A stretch of 64,000 nt of DNA from Nocardioides psychrotolerans (GCF_900113685.1 NZ_FOQG01000011.1:94789-158788), one strand, 5' to 3'; counted from the stretch's first letter, positions 20,534 to 30,355 are shown. The notes: generated by a model not told the origin, from the letters alone. Made by a program: numbers and translations.

Positions 20534-22042
20534 ATGAGCGTCCGGCGAGTGATGGGCACTGAGGTCGAGTACGGCATCTCGGTCCAGGGTCAACCCCTGG
20601 CCAACCCGATGGTGGCCTCGTCGCAGGTGGTGAACGCCTACGCGTCCGCCACGGTCAAGGCTCGTCGGGCGCGGTGGGACTTCGAGGAGGAGTCGCCGCT
20701 GCGCGACGCGCGTGGGTTCGACATGTCCCGGCAGGTCGCGGACCCCAGCCAGCTCACCGACGAGGACCTCGGGCTCGCCAACGTGATCCTCACCAACGGC
20801 GCCCGGCTCTACGTCGACCACGCGCACCCGGAGTACGCCACTCCCGAGGTCACCAGCCCCCTCGACATCGTTTTGTGGGACAAGGCCGGCGAGCAGGTCA
20901 TGCTCGACGCGCAGCGACGCGCGGGGTTGCTCCCGGGGGGCGCACCCATCGCGATGTACAAGAACAACACCGACAACAAGGGCGCTTCTTACGGCGCCCA
21001 CGAGAACTACCTGATGCGCCGCAGCACGCCCTTCGCGGACATCGTGCGCCACCTGACGCCGTTCTTCGTCAGCCGACAGGTCGTGTGCGGGGCCGGGCGT
21101 GTGGGGATCGGCCAGGACGGCCGCGGGCACGGCTTCCAGGTCAGTCAGCGCGCCGACTTCTTCGAGGTCGAGGTGGGCCTCGAGACCACCCTCAAGCGGC
21201 CCATCATCAACACCCGCGACGAGCCGCACGCCGACCCCGAGAAGTACCGACGCCTCCACGTCATCATCGGCGACGCCAATCTCTCGGAGATATCCACCTA
21301 CCTCAAGGTCGGCACGACGTCCCTGGTCCTGGCGATGATCGAGGACAAGTTCATCGCCACCGACTTCAGCGTCGACGGCCCGGTCTCGGCCCTGCGAGCC
21401 GTCTCCCACGACCCCTCCTTGAAGCAGACCTTCACGCTCGGCGACGGACGCACCCTGACCGCCGTGCAGCTGCAGCTGGAATACCTCGACCTGGCGAAGA
21501 AATACGTCGAGGACCGGCTCGGCTCGGACGCCGACGCCCAGACCGTCGACGTCCTCGCGCGCTGGGAGTCGGTCCTCGACCGCCTCGAAGAGGACCCGAT
21601 GCTCTGCGCCGCCGAGCTGGACTGGGTGGCAAAGCTCAAGCTCCTGGAGCAGTACCGCGACCGCGACGGCCTGGCGTGGGACGACGCCAAGCTCGCGCTG
21701 ATCGACCTGCAGTACTCCGACATCCGTCCCGAGAAGGGCCTCTACAACAAGCTGGTGGCCTCGGGCCGGATCGACCGGCTCCTCGGCGACGCGGCCGTCG
21801 AGCGCGCTATGCACGACCCGCCGACCGACACCCGCGCCTACTTCCGCGGTCGGTGCCTGGAGAAGTACGCCGAGCACGTCGCCGCCGCCTCCTGGGACTC
21901 CGTCATCTTCGACCTCCCGGGGCGTGAGTCGCTGCAGCGGGTGCCCACTATCGATCCGCTGCGTGGCAGCAAGGCGCACGTCGGTGAGCTCCTGGACCGG
22001 TGCGACACCGCCGAGCAGCTGTTCACCGCCCTGACACGTTGA
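20534..22042 (+). CDS. dop: Pup deamidase/depupylase Dop
   Basis: 502 residues. Dop converts the C-terminal Gln of Pup to Glu and also removes Pup from substrates, using an ATP-binding fold shared with glutamine synthetase and PafA. The N-terminal GTEVEYGI holds the metal- and ATP-binding Glu. [19 protein letters not shown] and [18 protein letters not shown] are shared with PafA. The segment around residues 40-65 ([17 protein letters not shown]) is the extra Dop loop that separates it from the 453-residue PafA. Since the Pup here ends in Gln, Dop is needed before ligation. It has its own -10-like hexamer and is followed by a perfect palindrome. Confidence 0.97.
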   Translation: MSVRRVMGTEVEYGISVQGQPLANPMVASSQVVNAYASATVKARRARWDFEEESPLRDARGFDMSRQVADPSQLTDEDLGLANVILTNGARLYVDHAHPEYATPEVTSPLDIVLWDKAGEQVMLDAQRRAGLLPGGAPIAMYKNNTDNKGASYGAHENYLMRRSTPFADIVRHLTPFFVSRQVVCGAGRVGIGQDGRGHGFQVSQRADFFEVEVGLETTLKRPIINTRDEPHADPEKYRRLHVIIGDANLSEISTYLKVGTTSLVLAMIEDKFIATDFSVDGPVSALRAVSHDPSLKQTFTLGDGRTLTAVQLQLEYLDLAKKYVEDRLGSDADAQTVDVLARWESVLDRLEEDPMLCAAELDWVAKLKLLEQYRDRDGLAWDDAKLALIDLQYSDIRPEKGLYNKLVASGRIDRLLGDAAVERAMHDPPTDTRAYFRGRCLEKYAEHVAAASWDSVIFDLPGRESLQRVPTIDPLRGSKAHVGELLDRCDTAEQLFTALTR

Positions 22043-22070
22043 GTCCTCGCCCCCGCGGGGGCGAGGACTC
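22041..22070 (+). terminator. Perfect 30-base palindrome at the dop stop codon
   Basis: The arm GAGTCCTCGCCCCCG is directly followed by its exact complement, ending at 22070. The first two bases belong to the dop TGA. An RNA stem of about 13 base pairs with a tight loop would form. No T-run follows, so it is a terminator-like or RNA-stability element rather than a classic intrinsic terminator. It separates dop from pup, which has its own promoter-like hexamer. Confidence 0.6.
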
Positions 22071-22119
22071 CGGCCGATTCCGCTGCTCGAGCCTGTCGAA
22101 ACGACTGGGGGTGAGTGGA

Positions 22120-22125
22120 TAGGGT
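22120..22125 (+). promoter_or_regulatory. Candidate leaderless -10 (TAGGGT) for pup
   Basis: TAGGGT, six bases, ATG 22132. It would start the pup-prcB-prcA-Nudix transcript. Confidence 0.5.
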
Positions 22126-22131
22126 CGGGAC

Positions 22132-22329
22132 ATGGCCCAAGAGCAGAAGCAACCGCGCAAGTCCTCGGAGACCGAGGAGGCGACCCAGGTCGCCCCCGAG
22201 ACCGACGTCGCCGAGCGCAGGGAAGCCCTGGAAGGTGACATCGACGCGATCCTCGACGAGATCGACGAGGTCTTGGAGTCGAACGCCGAGGACTTCGTGA
22301 AGTCGTTCATCCAGAAGGGCGGCCAGTGA
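22132..22329 (+). CDS. pup: Prokaryotic ubiquitin-like protein Pup
   Basis: 65 residues, the usual Pup length, without cysteine and very rich in Glu and Asp. The N-terminal half is disordered and polar; the middle [24 protein letters not shown] forms the helix that pairs with the Mpa coiled coil. The end is FIQKGGQ, so the encoded last residue is Gln and must be deamidated by Dop before PafA can attach it to lysines. The stop overlaps the prcB start by GTGA. Confidence 0.97.
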   Translation: MAQEQKQPRKSSETEEATQVAPETDVAERREALEGDIDAILDEIDEVLESNAEDFVKSFIQKGGQ

Positions 22330-23180
22330 CCGACCCTCGGCTTCCCGCCGCCTACCTGCAGCCGGGGACCTCGTCGTTCAGCGACTTCCTGGCCTCCCAG
22401 TCCCCGGACCTCCTCCCGGGGCGTCGGGCGCTTCCCCAGGGACAGGTGGGCGATCTCGCCCCGCACGGGACGACGATCGTCGCCGCGACGTTCCCCGGTG
22501 GCGTGGTCATGGCCGGTGACCGCCGCGCGACGATGGGCAACATCATCGCCCAGCGCGACATCGAGAAGGTCTTCCCGTCCGACGAGTACTCCATCGTCGG
22601 CATCGCCGGCGCTGCTGGCCTCGCGGTCGAGATGGTCCGACTGTTCCAGACCGAGCTCGAGCACTACGAGAAGATCGAGGGCACGACGCTGTCGATGGAC
22701 GGCAAGGCCAACCGTCTCTCGGCCCTGATCCGCGCCAACCTAGGGATGGCGATGCAGGGTCTCGCCGTCGTGCCGCTGTTCGCCGGCTTCGACCTGCGTC
22801 AGGGCCACGGGCGGATCTTCAGCTACGACGTCACGGGCGGGCGCTACGAGGAGCAGGCGTTCTTCTCGGTCGGCTCCGGCTCGCTCTTCGCCAAGGGTTC
22901 GCTCAAGAAGCTCTACCGCGAGGACCTCGACGAGACCGGGTGCGTCACCGCGCTCGTCCAGGCGCTCTACGACGCCGCGGACGACGACTCCGCGACGGGC
23001 GGACCTGACCTCGCGCGGCGGATCTTCCCGGTCGTGCGGGTCATCACCGCCGAGGGCGGGCGGCGCGTGCCCGACGACGAGGTCGCCGAGATCGCCGACC
23101 GGGTCATCGCGGGACGGATGATCCGGCCCGACGGCCCGGGCGCACCCCTGACCGGTGGAGCGACGGGGGGCAACCGATGA
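22326..23180 (+). CDS. prcB: Proteasome beta subunit PrcB
   Basis: 284 residues. The propeptide of 48 residues is removed at HG/TTIVA, exposing Thr49 as the catalytic N-terminal nucleophile. The mature part has the Ntn-hydrolase features: [13 protein letters not shown] with the catalytic Asp, IEKVFP with the Lys, and [13 protein letters not shown]. It forms the inner rings of the 20S core. The GTG start overlaps the pup stop, and its own stop overlaps prcA by ATGA, so Pup and both core subunits are made from one coupled operon. Confidence 0.97.
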   Translation: MTDPRLPAAYLQPGTSSFSDFLASQSPDLLPGRRALPQGQVGDLAPHGTTIVAATFPGGVVMAGDRRATMGNIIAQRDIEKVFPSDEYSIVGIAGAAGLAVEMVRLFQTELEHYEKIEGTTLSMDGKANRLSALIRANLGMAMQGLAVVPLFAGFDLRQGHGRIFSYDVTGGRYEEQAFFSVGSGSLFAKGSLKKLYREDLDETGCVTALVQALYDAADDDSATGGPDLARRIFPVVRVITAEGGRRVPDDEVAEIADRVIAGRMIRPDGPGAPLTGGATGGNR

Positions 23181-24070
23181 GCATGCCGTTCTACGTCTCG
23201 CCCGAGCAGCTGATGAAGGACCGGGCGGACTTTGCGCGCAAGGGCATCGCCCGGGGTCGCTCCGTCGTGACGATCCAGTACGCCGAAGGCATCCTCTTCG
23301 CCTCGGAGAACCCCTCGCAGGCGCTGCACAAGGTCTCGGAGATCTACGACCGGATCGCCTTCGCGGCCGTCGGTCGCTACAACGAGTTCGAGAACCTCCG
23401 CATCGCCGGCGTACGCCTGGCCGACATGCGCGGCTACGCCTACGACCGGCGCGACGTCACCGGTCGGGGCCTGGCCAACGCCTACGCCCAGACGCTCGGC
23501 ACGATCTTCTCCAGCGGTGGTGAGAAGCCCTACGAGGTGGAGCTCTTCGTGGCCGAGATCGGCGACACCGCCGACGGCGACCAGATCTTCCGCCTCACCT
23601 ACGACGGGCAGGTGGCCGACGAGCAGGGCTTCGCGGTGATGGGCGGTGCGTCCGACATGGTCGCCACCTACATCAAGGAGCACTACAAGCCCGACCAGTC
23701 GCTCGAGAGCGCCGTGCGCCTGGCGGTCGCTGCCCTCGGTCACACCGACGACGCCGATCGCGTCATCGACGTCGACCACCTCGAGGTGGCCATCCTGGAC
23801 CGGACCCGGAGCCAGCCCCGCAAGTTCAGCCGGGTCAGCCCGGCGCGGTTGTCGACGCTGCTGGGGGAGCGAGGCCCGTCCACGCCGGACGAGCCCGACC
23901 CCGAGGACACCCGTCCTGGCACGGCGTCCAGCGCCGGTGGGCCGGACGACCCGAGCGACCCCACAGACCAGACCAGCGGTCACGTCGCGCCGCTGGAGGA
24001 TCCCGTGACGGGTGAGTCGGAGCCGCCGGTGGCACCGACCTCGGGTGTCCCGGGCGGCCCCGCTCTGTGA
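23177..24070 (+). CDS. prcA: Proteasome alpha subunit PrcA
   Basis: 297 residues. It starts [29 protein letters not shown], the N-terminal gate helix of actinobacterial alpha subunits, followed by the alpha-type core without catalytic Thr. The alpha rings gate the chamber and bind the GQYL tail of Mpa. The last 60 or so residues (from about 238) are a Pro/Asp/Glu/Ser/Gly-rich tail, longer than the end I expect for the M. tuberculosis protein. The tail keeps the same frame and strong codon bias, so it looks genuine rather than a misread stop. Confidence 0.96.
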   Translation: MSMPFYVSPEQLMKDRADFARKGIARGRSVVTIQYAEGILFASENPSQALHKVSEIYDRIAFAAVGRYNEFENLRIAGVRLADMRGYAYDRRDVTGRGLANAYAQTLGTIFSSGGEKPYEVELFVAEIGDTADGDQIFRLTYDGQVADEQGFAVMGGASDMVATYIKEHYKPDQSLESAVRLAVAALGHTDDADRVIDVDHLEVAILDRTRSQPRKFSRVSPARLSTLLGERGPSTPDEPDPEDTRPGTASSAGGPDDPSDPTDQTSGHVAPLEDPVTGESEPPVAPTSGVPGGPAL

Positions 24071-24606
24071 CTTCTGACGGTGTGGCGGGCTGGGAGCAGG
24101 TAGGGGAGGACCGGCCCGTCTACGCCGGCTACACACGCGTCGTACGTCGCCGCATGCGGCAGGCCGACGGCCGCGAGAGCGACTGGGACCTGGTCGAGAG
24201 CCCCGACTCCGTGGTGGTGCTCGCCCTCACCCCTGCTCGGCAGGTGGTGGCGATCCGCCAGTTCCGTCCCGGGCCCGACCGGGTGATGCCCTCGTTGCCC
24301 GGAGGGCTGATCGACGAGGGCGAGAGTGTCCTCGACGCGGCCGCCCGCGAGCTGCTGGAGGAGACCGGCTACGTCGGCGAGCGGTGGGACGTCGTCACCC
24401 GCACCACGCCCTACAAGAGCACCGAGAGTCGGTGGGTGACGGTCGCGCACGACTGCCTACGGTCCGCGCCGCAGTCCCTCGACGAGCACGAGGACATCGC
24501 GGTGTGCCTCCTGTCGCTGGCACAGCTTCGCGACGAGCTGCGCTCCGGCGGCTTCGGCACCACCGACCAGGCGTACCTCGCGCTGGATCATCTCGGTCTT
24601 CTCTGA
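24067..24606 (+). CDS. Nudix hydrolase, ADP-ribose pyrophosphatase-like
   Basis: 179 residues. The Nudix box is complete: [24 protein letters not shown] with the RELLEE metal ligands. The upstream [21 protein letters not shown] is typical of ADP-sugar pyrophosphatases. It is the last gene of the pup operon, coupled to prcA by a GTGA overlap, and is followed after 11 bases by a 63-base inverted repeat. A role in nucleotide clean-up linked to protein turnover is only inferred from the operon. Confidence 0.9.
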   Translation: MTSDGVAGWEQVGEDRPVYAGYTRVVRRRMRQADGRESDWDLVESPDSVVVLALTPARQVVAIRQFRPGPDRVMPSLPGGLIDEGESVLDAAARELLEETGYVGERWDVVTRTTPYKSTESRWVTVAHDCLRSAPQSLDEHEDIAVCLLSLAQLRDELRSGGFGTTDQAYLALDHLGLL

Positions 24607-24617
24607 CGGGCTGGAGC

Positions 24618-24680
24618 TGCGGTTTGGTCACCGCCCGCGGCCCCAGGCCCCCAGGACATGCGGTTGGTGACCAAACCGCA
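24618..24680. repeat. 63-base inverted-repeat element, copy A
   Basis: Left arm at 24618-24639, 19-base loop, right arm at 24659-24680. The left arm starts TGCGGTTTGGTCACC; the right arm ends GGTGACCAAACCGCA. The second half of the left arm is diverged. It lies 11 bases after the Nudix stop and 90 bases before the DUF559-like start. Two identical-length pairs and one near-identical pair occur elsewhere in the window. Confidence 0.9.
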
Positions 24681-24770
24681 CATCGTCAGTGCGTGTGACG
24701 GGTCCGACGGATATCCACAGGCCGCCGTGGGTCGGGTTTGCCGGACGCACCGGATGCCCAGGCTGAAGCC

Positions 24771-25781
24771 ATGACCGAGGACGCCGAGGAGCTACCCGAG
24801 CCGCCGCACTGGCGTCTGTTGACCTCTGAGCAGGTGGGCGATGCCCAGCGCGGGGAGGTACGCACGGCCGGGCATCGTCGCGTCAGCTTCGGTCTCTACC
24901 GCTCGGCGACCCAGGGCGACGAATGGTCTGAGCTGGTCAAGGACCTGCAGGCCTTCCGTCTGGTCCTGCCCGAGGGGGCTGCGTTCACCCACGTGACGGG
25001 AGCACGACTGCGGGGTTGGGACCTTCCCCAGCTGCCGCGCCAGGTGCCGGTCTTCGCGTCGGTCCCAGGTGATGTGGCGCGGCCGAGACGCTGTGGCCTC
25101 ATCGTGTCGAGGTTGGTCAGCGATGCTCCCGACGAGTTGCGGCACGGCCTGCCCGTCGCGGCGGCTGAGGAGATCCTGCTGCGGGCGAGCCGCGACCTGG
25201 GGACCCTCGACGTCGCGATCATGCTCACGTCAGCACTGCGCGTGGGTGACATCGACCAGCAGCGCCTCGAGAGGCTCCTCGCGTCGCGTCGTCCCGGCGT
25301 ACGACGCCTCCGGGCTGCGTGTCACTTGTCCGATCGGAAGTGCGAGTCGCCAGGAGAGGTGTTGCTGAAGATCCTCCACGACGTCTGCGACGTTCCTGCC
25401 GACCCGCAGGTGGAGCTCTTCGACGACCGTGGAACGTCCCTGGGACGAGCGGACCTGCTGCTGCGGGGGACTCGCCACGTCCACGAGTACGACGGCGGGC
25501 ACCACCGCGACAAGGACCAGCACCGGACCGACCTGAGACGAGAGCGCGGCCTGTCGCCCCACTACGAGCGGCGTGGGTTCACCCTCGACGACCTGCTCAA
25601 CCATCCCCTCACAGTGATGCACGAGCTGGACCGGCTCCTGGAACGACCTCATCAGCTGCGACGGCTTCACCGGTGGCGATCCCTGGTCCTCAGCTCGTGC
25701 TACTCCGAGGATTGCCGGGAGCGCCTGCACATGCGCTGGCAGCGGCTCACTGGCCAGGTGGAGTGGCAACCCACGGGGTAG
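24771..25781 (+). CDS. DUF559-like protein with winged-helix N-terminus and PD-(D/E)XK fold
   Basis: 336 residues from ATG 24771 (a TTG 11 codons upstream is possible but weaker). The N-terminal part (WRLLTSEQVGDAQRG...) resembles the helical domain of AbiEi-type antitoxin relatives. The C-terminal part has GRADLLLRGTRHVHEYDGGHHR, a Vsr/DUF559-like nuclease pattern with Asp and Glu-Tyr-Asp. Many actinobacterial genomes carry numerous copies of such genes with no assigned function. It is inserted between the Nudix gene and pafA and has a repeat element on each side: copy A upstream and the lone unit 11 bases after its stop. Function unknown; a nuclease acting on the repeats is a hypothesis only. 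Confidence 0.75.
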   Translation: MTEDAEELPEPPHWRLLTSEQVGDAQRGEVRTAGHRRVSFGLYRSATQGDEWSELVKDLQAFRLVLPEGAAFTHVTGARLRGWDLPQLPRQVPVFASVPGDVARPRRCGLIVSRLVSDAPDELRHGLPVAAAEEILLRASRDLGTLDVAIMLTSALRVGDIDQQRLERLLASRRPGVRRLRAACHLSDRKCESPGEVLLKILHDVCDVPADPQVELFDDRGTSLGRADLLLRGTRHVHEYDGGHHRDKDQHRTDLRRERGLSPHYERRGFTLDDLLNHPLTVMHELDRLLERPHQLRRLHRWRSLVLSSCYSEDCRERLHMRWQRLTGQVEWQPTG

Positions 25782-25792
25782 GTCCGCATCGT

Positions 25793-25814
25793 TGCGGTTC
25801 GGGACCAAACCGCA
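25793..25814. repeat. Lone 22-base unit of the inverted-repeat family, copy B
   Basis: The unit TGCGGTTCGGGACC... matches the right arm of the other copies with two mismatches. No partner lies within the next 60 bases. It is 11 bases after the DUF559-like stop. Confidence 0.75.
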
Positions 25815-25859
25815 ACCTTGTCGCACGGGCAATGGGCAGACGGGCTGGATCGTGGGCCG

Positions 25860-25865
25860 TAGGGT
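25860..25865 (+). promoter_or_regulatory. Candidate leaderless -10 (TAGGGT) for pafA
   Basis: TAGGGT, six bases, GTG 25872. It gives pafA a promoter separate from the pup operon. Confidence 0.5.
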
Positions 25866-25871
25866 CTGGGT

Positions 25872-27233
25872 GTGGACCGACGGATCTTCGGCATCGAGAA
25901 CGAGTACGGCGTGACGTGCACGTTCAAGGGGCAGCGCCGGCTGAGTCCCGACGAGGTGGCCCGCTACCTCTTCCGCAAGGTGGTCAGCTGGGGCCGATCC
26001 AGCAACGTCTTCCTCCGCAACGGCGCGCGGCTCTACCTGGACGTCGGCAGCCACCCGGAGTACGCCACGCCTGAGTGCGACGACATCGCCGAGCTCGTGA
26101 CGCACGACAAGGCGGGCGAGAGGGTCCTCGAGGGCCTGCTGCTCGACGCGGAGCAGCGACTCCACGACGAGGGCATCCAGGGCGAGATCTACCTCTTCAA
26201 GAACAACACCGACTCTGCCGGAAACTCCTACGGCTGTCACGAGAACTACCTGGTGGGACGTGCCGGTGAGTTCAGCCGGCTGGCCGACATCCTGATCCCC
26301 TTTCTGGTGACCCGGCAGATCGTCGTCGGGGCCGGCAAGATCACGCAGACGCCACGCGGCGCGTCGTTCTCGGTCTCGCAGCGCGCCGAGCACATCTGGG
26401 AGGGCGTGAGCAGCGCGACCACGCGCAGCCGCCCGATCATCAACACCCGCGACGAGCCGCACGCGGACGCGGAAAAATACCGCCGGCTCCACGTGATCGT
26501 CGGTGACTCCAACATGAGCGAGACCACCACGATGCTCAAGGTCGCGAGCTGCGACCTGGTGCTGCGGATGATCGAGGAGGGCGTGGTGATGCGCGACCTC
26601 ACGATGGAGAACCCGATCCGCGCCATCCGCGAGATCTCCCACGACATGACCGGGCGTCGCAAGGTCCGCCTGGCCAACGGGCGCGAGGCGAGCGCCCTGG
26701 AGATCCAGGGCGAATACCTTTCAAAGGCGCGTGACTTCGTGGACCGCCGTCAGATCAGCACGCCGCTCATCGAACGGTCGCTGGACCTGTGGGAGCGAGG
26801 TCTCAAGGCCGTCGAGTCAGACGATCTCGGCCTGGTGGACAGAGAGCTCGACTGGGTCATCAAGTGGAAGCTGATCGAGCGCTACCGTGCCACGCACGGA
26901 CTGCCGCTGGAGCACCCGAGGATCGCCCAGCTCGACCTCGCCTACCACGACATCCACCGCGGACGAGGCCTCTACTACCTGCTCGAGAAGCGCGGCGCCG
27001 TGGCGCGGGTGAGCACCGACCTGAAGATCTTCGAGGCCAAGTCGGTCCCGCCGCAGACGACTCGTGCCCGACTGCGTGGTGAGTTCATCCGCAAGGCCCA
27101 GGAGCGGCGCCGCGACTTCACCGTGGACTGGGTTCACCTCAAGCTCAACGACCAGGCCCAACGCACCGTGCTGTGCAAGGACCCGTTCCGGGCCCACGAC
27201 GAGCGCGTGCAGCGGCTCATCGACGGCATGTGA
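25872..27233 (+). CDS. pafA: Pup-protein ligase PafA
   Basis: 453 residues, the usual length. PafA phosphorylates the C-terminal Glu of deamidated Pup with ATP and links it to a substrate lysine. The metal/ATP motif is [10 protein letters not shown] at the start; [19 protein letters not shown] and [18 protein letters not shown] follow, parallel to Dop but without the extra Dop loop. The C-terminal domain [21 protein letters not shown] is conserved in the family. It stands as a monocistronic unit with its own -10-like hexamer, followed by repeat copy C. Confidence 0.97.
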   Translation: MDRRIFGIENEYGVTCTFKGQRRLSPDEVARYLFRKVVSWGRSSNVFLRNGARLYLDVGSHPEYATPECDDIAELVTHDKAGERVLEGLLLDAEQRLHDEGIQGEIYLFKNNTDSAGNSYGCHENYLVGRAGEFSRLADILIPFLVTRQIVVGAGKITQTPRGASFSVSQRAEHIWEGVSSATTRSRPIINTRDEPHADAEKYRRLHVIVGDSNMSETTTMLKVASCDLVLRMIEEGVVMRDLTMENPIRAIREISHDMTGRRKVRLANGREASALEIQGEYLSKARDFVDRRQISTPLIERSLDLWERGLKAVESDDLGLVDRELDWVIKWKLIERYRATHGLPLEHPRIAQLDLAYHDIHRGRGLYYLLEKRGAVARVSTDLKIFEAKSVPPQTTRARLRGEFIRKAQERRRDFTVDWVHLKLNDQAQRTVLCKDPFRAHDERVQRLIDGM

Positions 27234-27246
27234 GCGCGCCACGGGT

Positions 27247-27309
27247 TGCGGTTTGGTCACCAACCGCAGCTCAACGGCAGATGGAGTTGCGGTTGGTGAC
27301 CAAACCGCC
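27247..27309. repeat. 63-base inverted-repeat element, copy C
   Basis: Arms 27247-27268 and 27288-27309 around 19 bases; the arms are exact complements but for the last base. It starts 13 bases after the pafA stop. Confidence 0.9.
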
Positions 27310-27392
27310 ACCCGTTGAGGCCTGTCGGCACTTCTCAGCCACGGCTTGTAAGGTGACGGCGCCGTACTGACCTGCTCCCGAAGGACATCCCT

Positions 27393-28328
27393 GTGCTCTC
27401 GCGTCTTCGTCGCCCTGCGACCCTGGCCGTCTCCGTCCTGCTCCTGACGACGCTCGCTGCGTGTGGCGACGACACAGGGGAGGAAGCATCGGGGCTCGAC
27501 CGGCTGGATGCCGTCAGCGTGAGTGGAGACCCGGGCAAGGCGCCGAAGGTGACCTGGAAGGACCAGATGTCGGCGGACGGGATCGAGGTCGAGGTGCTCG
27601 TCGAGGGTGACGGGGACACGGTCGCCGAGGATGACCAGGTCACGGTCAACTACTGGGTCGGCAACGGCTTCACCCAGCGCAAGACCTTCAGCACCTACGA
27701 CCAGGGCGGTCAGCCGGAGACCATCACGGTCAACGACGAGCTCCTCGCGGTGTTCAGGGATGCCCTGCTCGACCAGGCGATCGGGTCGCGCGTCGCCGTG
27801 ACAGCCTCGGCTCCGGAGGCCTTCGGCGAGTCCGGCAACCCGCAGCTCGGCATCGGCAACCAGGACTCAGTGCTGGTCCTCGTGGACCTGGTCGAGCTCT
27901 ACGAGGCCCCCGAGCCCGTCGAGGTGCCCGCGTCGAGGATGCCGAAGATCGTCGAGGAGAAGGGCGTGCCCACGGCCCTGGACTTCACCGGTCTCCCCGA
28001 GCCCGAGGCCGACGGCGACCTGATGCGCACCGTCCTCGAGGAGGGGAACGGCAAGGTGCTGACGACCGACATGAAGGTCAAGGTCAACTACCTGGGATCG
28101 GTCTACGACGCCGACAAGCCGTTCGACGAGAGCTTCTCCGGGGAGCCCCTCTCCCTGGAGCTCTCCGGCTTCGTCCCCGGCTTCACCTTCGGTCTCGAGG
28201 GCGTCAAGGCCGGCAGTCGCGTGCTGCTCGCCATCCCGCCCGCGCTGGGCTACGGCGAGCAGGAGCAGGCCAACATCCCGGCCAACAGCACGCTCTACTT
28301 CGTGGTCGACATCATCTCCGCCGCCTGA
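27393..28328 (+). CDS. FKBP-type peptidyl-prolyl isomerase lipoprotein
   Basis: 311 residues. A lipoprotein signal ends in LAAC with Cys24 as the lipid-attachment site, followed by an acidic linker, so the protein sits on the outer face of the cytoplasmic membrane. Two FKBP folds follow: a diverged one at about 60-165 and a canonical one at about 210-311 (VKVNYLGSVYDADKPFDES ... VPGFTFGLEGVKAGSRVLLAIPPALGYGEQ). It folds secreted proteins. GAAGGA lies before GTG 27393. It starts the FKBP-pafB-pafC-tatA-tatC run. A similar tandem FKBP lipoprotein beside pafA is common in the order. Confidence 0.93.
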   Translation: MLSRLRRPATLAVSVLLLTTLAACGDDTGEEASGLDRLDAVSVSGDPGKAPKVTWKDQMSADGIEVEVLVEGDGDTVAEDDQVTVNYWVGNGFTQRKTFSTYDQGGQPETITVNDELLAVFRDALLDQAIGSRVAVTASAPEAFGESGNPQLGIGNQDSVLVLVDLVELYEAPEPVEVPASRMPKIVEEKGVPTALDFTGLPEPEADGDLMRTVLEEGNGKVLTTDMKVKVNYLGSVYDADKPFDESFSGEPLSLELSGFVPGFTFGLEGVKAGSRVLLAIPPALGYGEQEQANIPANSTLYFVVDIISAA

Positions 28329-28382
28329 CGCGTCCCTGACCCACCCGACCGAGCAGCCCCTCGACCTGCAAGGATCCACACC

Positions 28383-29375
28383 ATGGCCGGCAGCAAGAGC
28401 GAGCGACTGCTCAACCTGCTCATCATGTTGCTCGTCCAACGGCACTTCGTGCCGAAGGAGCGGATCCGCAGCATGCTCTACGCGGACTCCTCCACCGACG
28501 CCTTCGAGAAGATGTTCGAGCGCGACAAGGAGGAGCTGCGCAGCCTCGGCGTGCCGGTCGAGGTGGGCAATATGGACGCCTACTTCGACGACGAGCCGGG
28601 TTACCGGATCCGGCCCGACGAGTTCGCCCTGCCCGACATCGACCTCGAGCCCGACGAGGCTGCGGTCATCGGGCTGGCCACCAAGGTCTGGGAGCACGCC
28701 CGCCTCGCGGAGGCCACCACCGAGGTCGTGCGCAAGCTGACCGCTCTCGGCGTGCCCGTCGACGTCTCCGCCCTCGACATCGCCCAGCCCCGCCTCAGCG
28801 CCGACGAGCCGACGTTCGACGTGTTCTTCGAGGCCGTGCAGGAGCGCAGTGCCGTCGAGTTCGACTACGGCCGCACCGGCCAGGCCAAGGTGAGAAGGCG
28901 GCGCCTGCAGCCGTGGGGCGTCGCGCGCTACTCCGGTCGCTGGTACGTCGTGGGCCTCGACCTCGACCGCAACGCCGAACGCGTCTTCCGCCTCTCCCGC
29001 GTCCAGGGCGCTGCCCTCAAGGTCGGCCAGCCCGGCGCCTACGACGTCCCTCCGGGCACCGACGTCAGCGCGGTCGCCCGCCGGCTCGCCCCGCCCCCCA
29101 GCACCGAGCGCGCCGTCGTCCTCGCCCGCTCCGGCACCGGCGTGCCGCTGCGCCGCGACGCCGACGAGGTCCACGAGGGTGTCCCCGGTCCGGACGAGCG
29201 CACCACCTGGGACCGGATCGTCCTCACTCGCGCCACCGTCGGCCTGACCGACGAGCTCCTGGGCTACGGCTGCGACGTGTACGTCGAGGAGCCGGCCGCG
29301 GTGCGCGCGTCCGTCGTCGCGCGGCTCACCGCAGCGCTCGCCACCGGCTCCACCACCCCCGAGGTTTCTTCGTGA
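28383..29375 (+). CDS. pafB: WYL-domain transcriptional regulator PafB
   Basis: 330 residues. An N-terminal helix-turn-helix (SERLLNLLIMLLVQRHFVPKERI) is followed by the WYL domain (WGVARYSGRWYVVGLDLDR) and the WCX extension. PafB and PafC together activate the RecA-independent DNA-damage regulon in mycobacteria; the WYL domain is thought to sense single-stranded DNA. It is coupled to pafC by a GTGA overlap. The name comes from linkage to pafA, as seen here. Confidence 0.94.
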   Translation: MAGSKSERLLNLLIMLLVQRHFVPKERIRSMLYADSSTDAFEKMFERDKEELRSLGVPVEVGNMDAYFDDEPGYRIRPDEFALPDIDLEPDEAAVIGLATKVWEHARLAEATTEVVRKLTALGVPVDVSALDIAQPRLSADEPTFDVFFEAVQERSAVEFDYGRTGQAKVRRRRLQPWGVARYSGRWYVVGLDLDRNAERVFRLSRVQGAALKVGQPGAYDVPPGTDVSAVARRLAPPPSTERAVVLARSGTGVPLRRDADEVHEGVPGPDERTTWDRIVLTRATVGLTDELLGYGCDVYVEEPAAVRASVVARLTAALATGSTTPEVSS

Positions 29376-30346
29376 GCACCCAACCCACGGGCGCCAAGGA
29401 CCAGGTCGCGCGGCTCCTCACGCTGGTGCCGTTCCTGCACACCCACGGCCAGGTCCGCATCGACGATGCGGCGGCGGCCCTCGGGGTGCCGGCCGACCAG
29501 CTCGTCGCGGACCTGTTGGTGCTGCTCATGTGCGGCCTTCCAGGCGGCTACCCCGACGACCTCATCGATGTCGACGTCGACGCTCTGGACGCGGGTGTCA
29601 TCCGGGTGTCCAACGCCGACTACCTCGCGCGACCGCTCCGGCTCAGCCCCACCGAGGCCTCGGCGATCATCGTGGCGCTGCGAGCACTGCGCGACGGGGC
29701 CAAGGACGAGACCCGTGAGGTCGTCGACCGGGCGCTCGCCAAGCTCGAGGTCGCCGCGGCGGAGGCCGGCGGCACCGGCCACATCGACCCCGGCGTCGAC
29801 GCGGGAGACGCCGACCGCGCGGTGCTCGCCGTACGGCTGCAGGAGGCGACCACCGCCCAGCGGCAGGTCCGGCTGACCTACTACGTGCCCACCCGCGACG
29901 AGGAGTCCGAGCGCGTCGTCGACCCGCGTGCGGTCATCTCGCGCGGCGGACTGATGTATCTCGACGCCTGGTGCCACAGCGCCGAAGCGCCCCGGCTCTT
30001 CCGTCTGGACCGTGTAGCCGCCGCCGAGGTGCTCGACTCACCGGTGGCCGAGCCCACCGCGGCGCCCCGCGACCTCGGCGACGGACTCTTCACCTCCTCC
30101 GCGCAGACCACACCGGTCACGTTGCGGCTGCGTGCGCCGGCGCACTGGGTCACCGAGTACTACCCCGTCGAGGCCGTGCGTCGCCGCCGCGGAAACGTGC
30201 TCGAGGTCGACCTCCAGGTGGCCGACGAGCGGTGGCTGACCCGCCTCCTGCTGCGCCTGGCGCCGCATGCCGACGTCGTCACTCCCGCCTCCTACGGCAC
30301 CGCCTTCACAGCCTCAGCACAGGATGCGCTAAATCTGTATGCCTGA
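29372..30346 (+). CDS. pafC: WYL-domain transcriptional regulator PafC
   Basis: 324 residues. It has the same order as PafB, with a more diverged helix-turn-helix (DQVARLLTLVPFLHTHGQVRIDDAAAALGV) and a WYL core in SRGGLMYLDAWCHSAEAPRLFRLDR. GTG 29372 overlaps the pafB stop, so the pair is probably made as a heterodimer; in some actinobacteria the two are fused. The shared operon with tatAC is also seen in M. tuberculosis. Confidence 0.93.
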   Translation: MSTQPTGAKDQVARLLTLVPFLHTHGQVRIDDAAAALGVPADQLVADLLVLLMCGLPGGYPDDLIDVDVDALDAGVIRVSNADYLARPLRLSPTEASAIIVALRALRDGAKDETREVVDRALAKLEVAAAEAGGTGHIDPGVDAGDADRAVLAVRLQEATTAQRQVRLTYYVPTRDEESERVVDPRAVISRGGLMYLDAWCHSAEAPRLFRLDRVAAAEVLDSPVAEPTAAPRDLGDGLFTSSAQTTPVTLRLRAPAHWVTEYYPVEAVRRRRGNVLEVDLQVADERWLTRLLLRLAPHADVVTPASYGTAFTASAQDALNLYA

Positions 30347-30355
30347 CCCGCGACG

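Noticed and set aside
24738..24770. TTG 24738 as start of the DUF559-like gene
   Set aside because: No ribosome binding site and non-conserved-looking residues; ATG 24771 is simpler.
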